A DNA stretch of 64,000 nucleotides from CAVYHJ01 sp963768165 [NCBI: uncultured bacterium] (GTDB lineage Bacteria; UBP4; UBA4092). The notes under the pieces were generated by a model that worked only from the letters and a program-made list of their open reading frames with translations, was not told the origin of the DNA and ran no database searches. The position numbers were made by a program, and so were the translations under genes. Of the stretch, positions 52,589-62,438 are shown piece after piece (positions within the stretch are counted from its first letter, which is position 1; each line of letters opens with the position of its first letter). Location of the stretch: NCBI GenBank assembly GCA_963768165.1, contig CAVYHJ010000028.1, positions 496,001-560,000 of the forward strand, written 5' to 3'.

Positions 52589-55500
52589 ATGCTTCATAAT
52601 ACACAAAAGAGGTTTGGCAAGAATCAAGCTATAGTTGGAGTTTTAATATTTTTAGGTTTGTTGTTTTTTTTAGGTGGTTCTCGTGGATGGGCATGGATTA
52701 CATCCAATGGGGTTCCAATATGTACAGCAACCAATAACCAGACGGTTCCCCAACTGGTGACTGATACAGCGGGGGGTGCCATCGTTACCTGGCAGGATTC
52801 TCGAAATGGGAATGATATCTATGCGCAACGTGTCAATAGTGTCGGAACTACTTTATGGACCACCAATGGCGTGGCCATCAGTACCGCGACAAACAATCAA
52901 ACAACTCCTGCGATAGCCGTAGATAGTGCGGGTGGCGCGATAATTGTTTGGCAGGATCAACGCACCAGGTCGGGCGGTTTTTTTGGTAATTCATCGTATG
53001 ATATTTATGCCCAGCGTGTCGATAGCAATGGTTCCACCTTATGGACCACGAATGGGATAGCAATTTGTACCGCCACAAATAACCAAGAAGTTCCTAAAGT
53101 AATTGCAGATGGGTCTGGTGGTGCTATCATTGTTTGGGAAGATGAGCGTAGCGGTAGTTTTGACATTTATGCTCAACGAGTAAATAGTTCCGGCTCTATC
53201 TTATGGACGTTTAACGGCGTTGCCATTTGCACGGCAACTAACAATCAAGAAAATCCTCAACTTATTTCCGATGGCGCTGGTGGGGCTATCATCACCTGGC
53301 AGGATGAACGTAGTGGTAGTTGGGATATTTATGCGCAACGGATTAATTCCAGTGGAGTCGTTCAATGGACAACCAATGGTGTGAGTATTTGTTCAGCAAC
53401 AAACAATCAAGAATTCCCACAATTAACTTCGGATAGTTCCGGCGGTACCATTATCACTTGGCAGGATGAACGTAGTGGGAGTTGGGACATCTATGCTCAA
53501 GACGTCAATAGTAACGGTTCCACCTTATGGGCACTTAACGGGGTTGCTATTTGCACGGCCACTAATAATCAGGAAACTCCGCAGCTTATCTCAGATGGCT
53601 CCAATGGAGCCATTATTACCTGGCAGGATGAACGTACTGGTAATTGGGACATCTATGCTCAAGACGTTAATAGTAATGGTTCCACCTTATGGGCACTTAA
53701 CGGTGTCGCGATTTGTACTGCAACCAATTCTCAAACCATTCCGCAGCTCACTGCTGATGGATCGGGTGGAGCGGTAATTACTTGGGAAGATGCTCGCACG
53801 GGTGGGGACGATATCTATGCCCAACGGGTGAACAGTACCGGTTCAACCCTATGGAGTCTCAATGGCACGGTGGTTTGTAATGCCGCCAACAATCAAATAA
53901 ACCCTCAAATTATTTCTTCCGCCGTACTAGGTGGATCCATTATTGTCTGGCAGGATAATCGGAATGGTGGGACGGGAGGTTTTGGCGGTGGTGGCACTAA
54001 TTATGATATTTATGCCCAAAGTTTGGATGGCAATGGATTTGCGTATGCCGTTCCACCGCTTGCGGGATTTTTTGCAGTACCGGTTGAAGGTGTTGGACCT
54101 TTTAGTGTTAATTTTGTAGATACTTCCGCAAATACACCTACCAATTGGACTTGGAATTTTGGGGATGGAAACAGTACCACTGGAGTACAGTATCCGACTT
54201 ATACGTATGGAGCGGTAGGCATGGCGACCACCTATACGGTGCAATTAATTGCCAGCAATATTTATGGAGCGAGTACCGCCACATATACCAATTATATTAC
54301 GGTACTTCCGCCGATCTCACCAGTGGCAGGATTTTTTGGGACACCGACCAGTGGAGTAGGACCGCTTAGTGTGAATTTTGTGGATACCTCGGCGAATTTC
54401 CCGACCGGATGGGCATGGGATTTCGGGGATGGAAACAGTACTACTGGAGTAGAGTATCCAACGTATACGTATGCGTCAGTGAGCCAGGCGACTACCTATA
54501 CGGTGACTTTGGTTGTGGATAATAGTTATGGCACAAGTACGGCTGTACTTGCTAATTATATTACGGTATTTCCCCCAGCGCCACCCAATGCAGGATTTTT
54601 TGCAACACCAACCACAGGGGTTGGTCCCTTGGAAGTCAATTTTGTGGACACTTCAAGCAATAGTCCGAGTTCTTGGGCGTGGAGTTTTGGAGACGGGGGT
54701 ACGGATACAACGGAATTCCCGGTGTATGTGTATTCCGCTGTGACAGTCCCGACCTATTACTCCGTTCAATTAGTTGTTACTAATAATTATGGAATGAGTA
54801 CTGCCACATATACCAATTATATTACGGTGCTTCCTCCGGAGCCACCCAGTGCAGGATTTTTTGGATCACCGACTGTTGGAGTAGGACCGTTTAGTGTGAA
54901 TTTTGTGGACACTTCAAGCAATAATCCGAGTTCTTGGGCGTGGAGTTTTGGAGACGGGGGTACGGATACAACAGAGTTCCCGGTGTATCTGTATTCCGCT
55001 GTGGCAGTTCCGACCTATTACACAGTTCAATTAGTTGTTACTAATAATTATGGAGTGAGTACTGCCACGTATACCAATTATATCGAGGTGCTACCTCCGA
55101 CACCACCCATTGCAGGATTTTTTGGATCACCGACCGTTGGGGTAGGACCGTTTAATGTGAATTTTGTGGATACCTCGGCAAATTTCCCGACCGGATGGGC
55201 ATGGGATTTCGGGGATGGAAACAGCACTACCGGAGTACAGTATCTAACTTATACGTATGGGTCGGTAAGCCAGACGACCACCTATACAGTGACTTTGGTT
55301 GTGAATAATAGTTATGGCACAAGTACAGCAGTGCTTGCTAATTATATTACCGTACTTCCTCCGGCGATACCCATTGCAGGATTTTTCGCGACACCAACCG
55401 CAGGGATGGGTCCCTTAGAAGTTCATTTTGTGGACACTTCAAGCAATAGTCCGAGTTCTTGGGCGTGGAGTTTTGGAGATGGGGGTACGGATACAACGGA

Positions 55501-58054
55501 GTTCCCGGTGTATGTGTATTCCGCTGTGACAGTCCCGACCTATTACTCCGTTCAATTAGTCGCTACCAATAATTATGGAGCGGGATCAGTTACATTAAAT
55601 AATTATATTTATGTAGCGGAACCGGCTCCAACAGCAGGTTTTAATGCTTCGGTAACTGTAGGAGTAGGTCCTTTGAGTGTAACTTTTACCGATACGAGCG
55701 GTAATTTACCGACCAGTTGGCAATGGAATTTCGGAGATGGAGGTACTAGTAATGAGCAGAGTCCTACACATATTTATGCTGGGGTGTCTGTGCCGACTTT
55801 CTATACTGTACAGTTGATCGCCAGCAATGGATTCGGTTCGAGTACTGTGGTGATGACAAATTACATCGAAATTCTACCGCGACTGGTAGCGGGATTCTAT
55901 GGTTCACCCACAATTGGTGTTGCTCCATTAACGGTTTCTTTTGCTGATACGAGCGGAAATTTCCCGACCAGTTGGCAGTGGAGTTTCGGTGATGGCGATA
56001 TAGCCACGACACAGTTTGTATCCTATACGTATCAAACGGCTGGAACCTTTACAGTGCAGTTAATTGCTACCAATATTTATGATAGTGGTACGGCCGTAAT
56101 TAATAACTATATCACCGTACTGCCTCCTGCGGTGCCGATACCCGGTTTCTATGGGACCCCTACGACCGGTGCTGGACCGTTGACCGTATATTTCTTTGAT
56201 ACGAGCGGTAACTATCCGACTTATTGGTTATGGGACTATGGTGATGGGAGTAATCCTGATACGACCCAATTTACCACTCATATCTTTGCGGCGAATACGG
56301 TGGCTTCAGCCTATACGGTAACCTTGGTTGTTGCCAATAGCAACGGAACCACTCAAGTAACGCAACCGAACTATATTTATGTGATATCAACCACAAATCC
56401 TCCTTTATTTATAACGGCCTTACCTGATTTGAAGATGTATCTCAATCAGGCGGCTTTGAGTCCGGCGTTTAACATACCGGATTACGTATCTGAGGGAGGA
56501 AACCCGGACACGTATTCTATTGTGAGCAACTTCTTGGATCTCACTTCCATAAGCGGTACATCCGTGAGCCAGGGTTCTTATACTGTGGCAACGGTGGGGC
56601 TTAACTCGTATCAGATTGCAGGGACGTTAGGCACTACCACGGCGAGTTATTTAGCGAAATATTCGACCTATAAGATTTACAAATTACCTAAGATTGGTCT
56701 AAATATTGGGGAATCGTACACGGTGAATGTAGCCAATTATACCTATGATTCCACAGGTTTACCGACCCTAGCCATCCCGGCGTCATATGGTAATCCGAAC
56801 GCCTTGTTCATCACGGACACAACGAAAGTTAGTGCTGTTTGGGATGGAAATACAGCAGTTACAATTACTGCACTTTCGGTAATTAGTGGAGCAGATTTAG
56901 TGGAAGTGATAGCATCTCCTTCTGCCTCACCCCCGTATATGGATCATGATAAAGAATCTATTGCAGTATATACCAATATGTTCCCGCATGGGACCTTTGC
57001 TACTGCGGCAGATACGACCGCTTATGGTTTGGAACCGTCCCCGAATGCTACTCGGCCCAATATGACGCCACAAACCTGGTTGGCGAACACAACCGATGCG
57101 GCTGGAGTACAAGCCAGTGGGATATGGGCGTTTAATTTCCCCGATGCAACGTACGGTATCAAATTTACTCCGTTTGCCGCCAATTATTTATTGATGTCAA
57201 GTACACAATGGTATACGGTACGAGCAAGAGTTGCTGCCAGTGGACCCAATACCGATGAACTGGGTTTATATGGCTTCAGTAACCTGCTTATAGCGAATGG
57301 AAATTGCGATATTGCAGCCAATGTATTGTTTAGTATACCGACGGTCTGGACTTGGGTTGAAACACCTATGTATGTTCATTTGAATACGTATCAAGGTTAT
57401 CCGCAAATTGTAATTAATGCAGGTGGAGGTGTTTCCGGTTCAGTTTACATTGATGAAATTCAAATTACTAATGCTCCTCCTACCTTGGTTGACGCGAATA
57501 GAGGAAATACGCAATTGCATTATCCGTTTGGTACTTTCTCAGAAGCGTCTGATACAACCGGTTGGGGACAAGAGTTGTATGCCGGTGCAAGTGGCCCACC
57601 CACTGATATTTCTGTAGTGGATTCAACTCTCCGACTTGACTTCACAGGAGCCGGGTCAGATAATGAACTCGGAATTAAATGGACGGCAAATAATGGGGTC
57701 GCGGGTTCGATTTATACGCCAGCAGTAACTGTCGGTCGTGAAGTAGGCGTGCGTATGAATGTTATTCGGGAATCCGGCCTGTTTAATTCCTTGGGTATCA
57801 TTTTGGTAGCCGCTTATGGAGTTCAATCTAGTGGGCAATTCTCGATTGGTGCTCCTGGGAGTAATTTGATAGCCGCGGCACAAGTCGGGCAATTGATTGA
57901 TGGCAATATGCGAACTGTGGGTCTTGCATACAGTCCATTCTATCAATTCCAATTTGGATTACGTATTGATCAGACCGGTGTATTGCAGGTATCGGACGTT
58001 GATTTTGATAGTGACAGTGACGATCCGAATTTCGGCGATTCATCCTTGTTCTAA
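52589..58054 (+). CDS. Giant secreted protein A': eight propeller repeats, 9 PKD domains, conserved C-terminal module
   Basis: The 1821-residue product starts MLHNTQKRFGKNQAIVGVL, almost as protein A, behind AAGGGAGGGG. After the signal helix, residues about 36-488 have eight propeller units, more regular than in A (for example NNQETPQLISDGSNGAIITW, then QDERTGNWDIYAQDVNSNGS). Nine PKD domains fill about 488-1270; three of them (262 residues, 786 bp) are duplicated in tandem. The C-terminal module ends VDFDSDSDDPNFGDSSLF. About 510 bp at the start of this module are almost identical in DNA to gene A. It is closed by the same terminator as gene A. Confidence 0.82.
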   Translation: MLHNTQKRFGKNQAIVGVLIFLGLLFFLGGSRGWAWITSNGVPICTATNNQTVPQLVTDTAGGAIVTWQDSRNGNDIYAQRVNSVGTTLWTTNGVAISTATNNQTTPAIAVDSAGGAIIVWQDQRTRSGGFFGNSSYDIYAQRVDSNGSTLWTTNGIAICTATNNQEVPKVIADGSGGAIIVWEDERSGSFDIYAQRVNSSGSILWTFNGVAICTATNNQENPQLISDGAGGAIITWQDERSGSWDIYAQRINSSGVVQWTTNGVSICSATNNQEFPQLTSDSSGGTIITWQDERSGSWDIYAQDVNSNGSTLWALNGVAICTATNNQETPQLISDGSNGAIITWQDERTGNWDIYAQDVNSNGSTLWALNGVAICTATNSQTIPQLTADGSGGAVITWEDARTGGDDIYAQRVNSTGSTLWSLNGTVVCNAANNQINPQIISSAVLGGSIIVWQDNRNGGTGGFGGGGTNYDIYAQSLDGNGFAYAVPPLAGFFAVPVEGVGPFSVNFVDTSANTPTNWTWNFGDGNSTTGVQYPTYTYGAVGMATTYTVQLIASNIYGASTATYTNYITVLPPISPVAGFFGTPTSGVGPLSVNFVDTSANFPTGWAWDFGDGNSTTGVEYPTYTYASVSQATTYTVTLVVDNSYGTSTAVLANYITVFPPAPPNAGFFATPTTGVGPLEVNFVDTSSNSPSSWAWSFGDGGTDTTEFPVYVYSAVTVPTYYSVQLVVTNNYGMSTATYTNYITVLPPEPPSAGFFGSPTVGVGPFSVNFVDTSSNNPSSWAWSFGDGGTDTTEFPVYLYSAVAVPTYYTVQLVVTNNYGVSTATYTNYIEVLPPTPPIAGFFGSPTVGVGPFNVNFVDTSANFPTGWAWDFGDGNSTTGVQYLTYTYGSVSQTTTYTVTLVVNNSYGTSTAVLANYITVLPPAIPIAGFFATPTAGMGPLEVHFVDTSSNSPSSWAWSFGDGGTDTTEFPVYVYSAVTVPTYYSVQLVATNNYGAGSVTLNNYIYVAEPAPTAGFNASVTVGVGPLSVTFTDTSGNLPTSWQWNFGDGGTSNEQSPTHIYAGVSVPTFYTVQLIASNGFGSSTVVMTNYIEILPRLVAGFYGSPTIGVAPLTVSFADTSGNFPTSWQWSFGDGDIATTQFVSYTYQTAGTFTVQLIATNIYDSGTAVINNYITVLPPAVPIPGFYGTPTTGAGPLTVYFFDTSGNYPTYWLWDYGDGSNPDTTQFTTHIFAANTVASAYTVTLVVANSNGTTQVTQPNYIYVISTTNPPLFITALPDLKMYLNQAALSPAFNIPDYVSEGGNPDTYSIVSNFLDLTSISGTSVSQGSYTVATVGLNSYQIAGTLGTTTASYLAKYSTYKIYKLPKIGLNIGESYTVNVANYTYDSTGLPTLAIPASYGNPNALFITDTTKVSAVWDGNTAVTITALSVISGADLVEVIASPSASPPYMDHDKESIAVYTNMFPHGTFATAADTTAYGLEPSPNATRPNMTPQTWLANTTDAAGVQASGIWAFNFPDATYGIKFTPFAANYLLMSSTQWYTVRARVAASGPNTDELGLYGFSNLLIANGNCDIAANVLFSIPTVWTWVETPMYVHLNTYQGYPQIVINAGGGVSGSVYIDEIQITNAPPTLVDANRGNTQLHYPFGTFSEASDTTGWGQELYAGASGPPTDISVVDSTLRLDFTGAGSDNELGIKWTANNGVAGSIYTPAVTVGREVGVRMNVIRESGLFNSLGIILVAAYGVQSSGQFSIGAPGSNLIAAAQVGQLIDGNMRTVGLAYSPFYQFQFGLRIDQTGVLQVSDVDFDSDSDDPNFGDSSLF
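56323..56836 (+). repeat. Near-identical tract shared with gene A (41360-41873)
   Basis: The DNA runs in parallel with an offset of 14963 bases and shows only a few base differences by eye across about 500 bases, covering the end of the last PKD and the start of the C-terminal module. The flanking parts of the two genes differ much more. Confidence 0.8.
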
Positions 58055-58077
58055 TAAAAATAGGAGTTAGTTTATCA

Positions 58078-58111
58078 GCGGGTGATGGCAAATACCATCA
58101 CCCGCTTTTTT
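58078..58111 (+). terminator. Terminator after giant gene A'
   Basis: GCGGGTGATGG (58078-58088) pairs with CCATCACCCGC (58095-58105), followed by six T; a near copy of the terminator at 43109. Confidence 0.9.
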
Positions 58112-58204
58112 CCTATTAAGATGAAAAGCCGATTCGTTTGTTGAAATTAGTTGTTTGTATGTTTTTAGCGGATTGTAACAGAGCAAAAGTGTCGGTATTT
58201 TTTA

Positions 58205-58233
58205 TTGAAAATCATTGAATAAGGGTATATACT
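58205..58233 (+). promoter_or_regulatory. Promoter of giant gene B'
   Basis: TTGAAA (58205-58210), 17 bases, TATACT (58228-58233), identical hexamers and spacing to the gene B promoter. TGTCGGTATTTTTTA again precedes it (58190-58204). Confidence 0.78.
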
Positions 58234-58262
58234 ATGGCAATATTTTTGTGCAGGATAGAAAT

Positions 58263-61200
58263 ATGAAAATAAGCCATAAAAATAGAGTGAGGGGAATTTC
58301 TTTTCTTTCCGCAACCTTTTTTGTTGCGATTCTCTTTTTCACGAATAGTCTTTGTGCTGGCGCAACGTATTATTTTAAGGCAGTGAACGGGTCATGGGCA
58401 ACCGCCACAAATTGGAATCCGACCCGAACGTTCCCTGCCGCGAGTGATGTTTTGCTCTTTGACGCGAAATCGTCGGGTTTTGGATTGGTAACAGCGACGA
58501 ACGTCCCGACGCAGACGATTGGGAAGTTAGAGGTTGTGGATGGCTGTACGGCGACCTTTACGGCGGGAGGATTTGGCGGGATCACCTTAACGCTGGCGAC
58601 CACCGGGATGTCCTTGTTTGTAGATGGCAATTCGCAATTGATCCTAGGTGGTACGCAGCAAATCACGATGACCTTGCCGATTCATAGTGTAGGGACAGTG
58701 AACGGGGATGTGATATTTGAGCAAACGGCAACGGGTATAAACGATGTATTATCCTCGGCGACGGCGAATGGGATCGTGTTTAGCAATGGAGCAACGTTTC
58801 AATTAGCGCCGACGGTGAATGAGACCGGGGATAATCCCTTTGGGTCAGGTACGTCCAATTCAGTGGTATTTCTATCAGGAGCGGCATATTACCATGGAGG
58901 AACCCTTGCGGGCCCCCCGAACAATACGGTAGGGGATCCGTATTCCCTAACCCCACCGAAGTCAGTGGCGGTATTTCAAAGTGGCAGTTTATTTTATATG
59001 TATGACCAGACGAACGTGAGTTTCAGTGGCGAGACGGCTGGGAACATGATTATGAATTTTAATACCCTGAATTCCGTGATTGGAGATAATTATACGGGGA
59101 CAGGACAGGATTCGACCTGGGTGATATTGGGGAATCTGACGCTAGTGACCACGGGCGGGAGCAACGGTTCCGCGATGTATACGAGTGCGTCGCCGGTACA
59201 TATCGGCGGGGATTTGAATATCCAAAGCATGTCGTTTTCGGATATGCCGCCGGTGAAGAGTAGCAATGTTTTTGAGATTGACGGGAGTTTGCTAGCCTCG
59301 ACGACCTTTACTTCAGCGACCAGCGGGACGAGAATTTATTTGTTTGGAGGTACGAGTACCCAGAGTATAAGTTTGTATGGGAATAATTCGGTGTTGTCGG
59401 CAATGTCTGTCAATAATTCATTTTCGGGAGTGACAGATATCATATTAGTGACGGATGTCTCGGTGGTCTCGACCTTGAGTATGGCAGGAGGGAATATCGT
59501 GGATAGCCTGGCGAACACGTTATCTTTGGGGACCAGCACCACGAATTCGGGAGCGGGAACTTTGAGTTGGACGGGGGGAACGATTATCGGTCCGTTGATA
59601 CGCTGGGTTTCGTTGTCGGGAGCGGCTGGCAACGGGTTGGCCTTTCCGATAGGGACAGCGACGACGTTTAATGAGGTAACGGTGAATTTTAACGGGTCTC
59701 CGAGTCGTCTGGGGAGTATGACGACATTGTTCACGGCATCGAATGGGGGATCGAATGGATTACCGTTGGTGGATGGGACCTTGACGTTAACGACGGTGAA
59801 TCCATCGGGATATTGGACCATCAGTACGTCCAGATTATTGAGTGTGGGGACATGCAATTATGATCTTACGTTGGAAGCGAATGGGTTTAAATTTATCGCT
59901 TCGACGACGGATGCGCGGGTTGTGTGGCGAGCGAATAGCGGGAAGCCGTGGGTTTTGGTAGGGAGTGCGGGTACGAATAATGGGGTAGCGATCAGCCGGA
60001 CGGGGATCAATACGACCTTTGGGGATTATGGGATCGCGGAATCGACCTTACCGCCGTATGCCGGGTTTACAGTGAATCTGAATAGCGGGAATGGACCGTT
60101 GACGGTATATTTTGGGGATACCTCCGCGAACGGAGCGACGAGTTGGAGTTGGAGTTTTGGGGACGGGAGTACGAGCACGGTGGAGAATCCGAGTCATACG
60201 TATGGGGCGGTCACGGTACCGACGGTGTATACGGTTCAATTGATAGCGACCAATGCGTTTGGGAGTGGGACAGCGACACAAAGCATCACGGTGAGTGAGC
60301 CTAGGCCAAGTGCGGGATTCTCTGGGATACCGACGTCAGGGAATGGTTCGTTACCGGTAGTATTCACGGACACGTCGGGGAATGTGTATGGAGTGGAGAC
60401 CCAGATATTTAATTTTGGAGACGGGAGCGCGCGGAGTACGACGGTGAACAGTCCGACGGTGTCGCATACGTATGCGGCAGTGACGGTCCCGACGAATTAC
60501 ACGGTACAACTAATTGTAATAACGCCATTTGGAACGAGTACGTCTACGCTGAATAATTATATTTTTGTAACGGAACCGAAACCGGTTGCGGGATTCAGTG
60601 CCAGTACGACTTCAGGAATGGGGCCGTTGACAGTAGTGTTTACGGATACCTCCGGGAACAGTCCGACGAGTTGGAGTTGGAGTTTTGGGGATGGGAGTAC
60701 GAGTATATTGGAGAATCCGAGTCATACGTATGGGGCGGTCACGGTACCGACGGTGTATACGGTTCAATTGATCGCGACCAATGCGTTTGGGAGTGGGACA
60801 GTGACCCAAACCATCAGTGTAAGCGAGCCTGGACCGAGTGCGGGGTTCTCTGGGAGTCCGACCTCAGGGAACGGGCCATTACCTGTGGTATTCACGGACA
60901 CGTCGGGGAATGTATATGGGGTGGAGACGCAGATCTTTAATTTTGGAGACGGGAGTGCGCGGAGTACGACGGTGAATAGCGGTACGGTGTCGCATACCTA
61001 TGCGGCGGTAGCGCAAGCGACCACCTATACGGTGCAGTTAATCGTGATAACACACTTTGGAACGAGCACGGCCACGCAAAGCAATTATATCAGTGTTAAC
61101 GAGCCTGGCCCGAATGCCGGATTCTATGGGACACTGACAAGCGGGAACGGGCCATTGGGAGTAAATTTTGTAGACACTTCTGGGAATGTGTACGGAGTGG

Positions 61201-62438
61201 AGACACAAATCTTTATCTTTGGAGACGGGAGTGCACGGAGTACGACGGTGAATAGCAGTACGGTCTCGCATACCTACGCGGCAGTCACCATACCCACGAA
61301 TTATACGGTAGAGTTAATCGTGATAACGCCATTTGGGACGAGTACGTCTACGCTGAATAATTATATTTTTGTAACGGAACCGAAGCCGGTTGCGGGATTC
61401 TCTGGGACACCGACGTCTGGGAATGGTTCGTTACCGGTAGTATTCACGGACACGTCGGGGAATGTGTATGGAGTAGAGACCCAGATATTTAATTTTGGAG
61501 ACGGGAGTGTGCGGAGTACGACGGTGAACAGTCCGACGGTGTCGCATACGTATGCGGCAGTGACGGTCCCGACGAATTACACGGTACAACTAATTGTAAT
61601 AACGCCATTTGGAACGAGTACGTCTACGCTGAATAATTATATTTTTGTAACGGAACCGAAACCGGTTGCGGGATTCAGTGCCAGTACGACTTCAGGAATG
61701 GGGCCGTTGACGGTAGTGTTTACGGATACCTCCGGGAACAGTCCGACGAGTTGGAGTTGGAGTTTTGGGGATGGGAGTACGAGTATATTGGAGAATCCGA
61801 GTCATACGTATGGGGCGGTCACGGTACCGACGGTGTATACGGTTCAATTGATAGCGACCAATGCGTTTGGGAGTGGGACAGTGACCCAAACCATCAGTGT
61901 AAGCGAGCCTGGACCGAGTGCGGGGTTCTCTGGGAGTCCGACCTCAGGGAACGGGCCATTACCTGTGGTATTCACGGACACGTCGGGGAATGTATATGGG
62001 GTAGAGACGCAGATCTTTAATTTTGGAGACGGGAGTGCGCGAAGTACGACGGTGAACAGTCCGACGGTGTCGCATACCTATGCGGTAGTAGCGCAAGCGA
62101 CCACCTATACGGTGCAGTTAATCGTGATAACGCCCTTTGGAACAAGTACGTCTACGCAAACTAAATATATCAGTGTAAGTGTGCCTGGCCCGAATGCCGG
62201 ATTCTATGGGACACCGACAAGCGGAGCGGTACCGTTAACGGTCGTCTTTAGCGACACGTCGGGGAATCTCTTTGGGTCTCCCACCACATGGAAATGGAAT
62301 TTTGGAGATGGAGCGAGCACGACGATAGAGAATCCGAGCCATACCTATGGAACATTAGGGACCTATACCGTGACATTAATCGTGACGACGCCCTATGGAA
62401 CGAGTACGGCGGTACTGGCAAATTATATTACTATGTAA
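58263..62438 (+). CDS. Giant secreted protein B': beta-rich NW module and 9 PKD domains, ends at a frameshift
   Basis: ATG 58263 is the start: it matches the start of B (MKI.H.NRV.GISFL) and lies after the promoter, whereas the open frame upstream includes the -10. The 1391-residue reading has a signal peptide ending near SLCAGATYY, one NW module (about 32-595, SWATATNWNPTRTFPAASDV) and nine PKD domains (about 596-1391). It stops at TAA 62436-62438 right after NYIT, where B continues into its second NW module. The coding sense continues in another frame, so the stop comes from a net +2 shift. The C-terminal module is not reached. The gene is visibly richer in NCG codons than A and A'. PKDs are duplicated with a 1080-bp offset. 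Confidence 0.78.
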   Translation: MKISHKNRVRGISFLSATFFVAILFFTNSLCAGATYYFKAVNGSWATATNWNPTRTFPAASDVLLFDAKSSGFGLVTATNVPTQTIGKLEVVDGCTATFTAGGFGGITLTLATTGMSLFVDGNSQLILGGTQQITMTLPIHSVGTVNGDVIFEQTATGINDVLSSATANGIVFSNGATFQLAPTVNETGDNPFGSGTSNSVVFLSGAAYYHGGTLAGPPNNTVGDPYSLTPPKSVAVFQSGSLFYMYDQTNVSFSGETAGNMIMNFNTLNSVIGDNYTGTGQDSTWVILGNLTLVTTGGSNGSAMYTSASPVHIGGDLNIQSMSFSDMPPVKSSNVFEIDGSLLASTTFTSATSGTRIYLFGGTSTQSISLYGNNSVLSAMSVNNSFSGVTDIILVTDVSVVSTLSMAGGNIVDSLANTLSLGTSTTNSGAGTLSWTGGTIIGPLIRWVSLSGAAGNGLAFPIGTATTFNEVTVNFNGSPSRLGSMTTLFTASNGGSNGLPLVDGTLTLTTVNPSGYWTISTSRLLSVGTCNYDLTLEANGFKFIASTTDARVVWRANSGKPWVLVGSAGTNNGVAISRTGINTTFGDYGIAESTLPPYAGFTVNLNSGNGPLTVYFGDTSANGATSWSWSFGDGSTSTVENPSHTYGAVTVPTVYTVQLIATNAFGSGTATQSITVSEPRPSAGFSGIPTSGNGSLPVVFTDTSGNVYGVETQIFNFGDGSARSTTVNSPTVSHTYAAVTVPTNYTVQLIVITPFGTSTSTLNNYIFVTEPKPVAGFSASTTSGMGPLTVVFTDTSGNSPTSWSWSFGDGSTSILENPSHTYGAVTVPTVYTVQLIATNAFGSGTVTQTISVSEPGPSAGFSGSPTSGNGPLPVVFTDTSGNVYGVETQIFNFGDGSARSTTVNSGTVSHTYAAVAQATTYTVQLIVITHFGTSTATQSNYISVNEPGPNAGFYGTLTSGNGPLGVNFVDTSGNVYGVETQIFIFGDGSARSTTVNSSTVSHTYAAVTIPTNYTVELIVITPFGTSTSTLNNYIFVTEPKPVAGFSGTPTSGNGSLPVVFTDTSGNVYGVETQIFNFGDGSVRSTTVNSPTVSHTYAAVTVPTNYTVQLIVITPFGTSTSTLNNYIFVTEPKPVAGFSASTTSGMGPLTVVFTDTSGNSPTSWSWSFGDGSTSILENPSHTYGAVTVPTVYTVQLIATNAFGSGTVTQTISVSEPGPSAGFSGSPTSGNGPLPVVFTDTSGNVYGVETQIFNFGDGSARSTTVNSPTVSHTYAVVAQATTYTVQLIVITPFGTSTSTQTKYISVSVPGPNAGFYGTPTSGAVPLTVVFSDTSGNLFGSPTTWKWNFGDGASTTIENPSHTYGTLGTYTVTLIVTTPYGTSTAVLANYITM
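58487..59919 (+). repeat. 1.43-kb direct repeat, left copy (in gene B')
   Basis: This part of the first NW module is nearly identical to 62567-64000, with an offset of 4080 bases up to about 63370 and 4081 beyond. The right copy continues past the window, so full length is unknown. Confidence 0.88.
60317..61144 (+). repeat. First copy of the 828-bp internal repeat of gene B'
   Basis: This stretch is nearly identical to 61397-62224 at an offset of exactly 1080 bases (360 codons, four PKD units). Only a handful of base changes were seen. Confidence 0.85.
61397..62224 (+). repeat. Second copy of the 828-bp internal repeat of gene B'
   Basis: Tandem copy of 60317-61144. The frame is kept, so the duplication lengthens the PKD stalk without damage. 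Confidence 0.85.

Noticed and set aside
58215-58262. Longer N-terminus for giant protein B'
   Set aside because: The extension contains the -10 element, and the start at 58263 matches gene B.
45131-62438. CRISPR-like or satellite repeats in the 45-62 kb region
   Set aside because: The periodicity of about 250-290 bp is due to PKD domains in frame; there are no short identical repeats with unique spacers.
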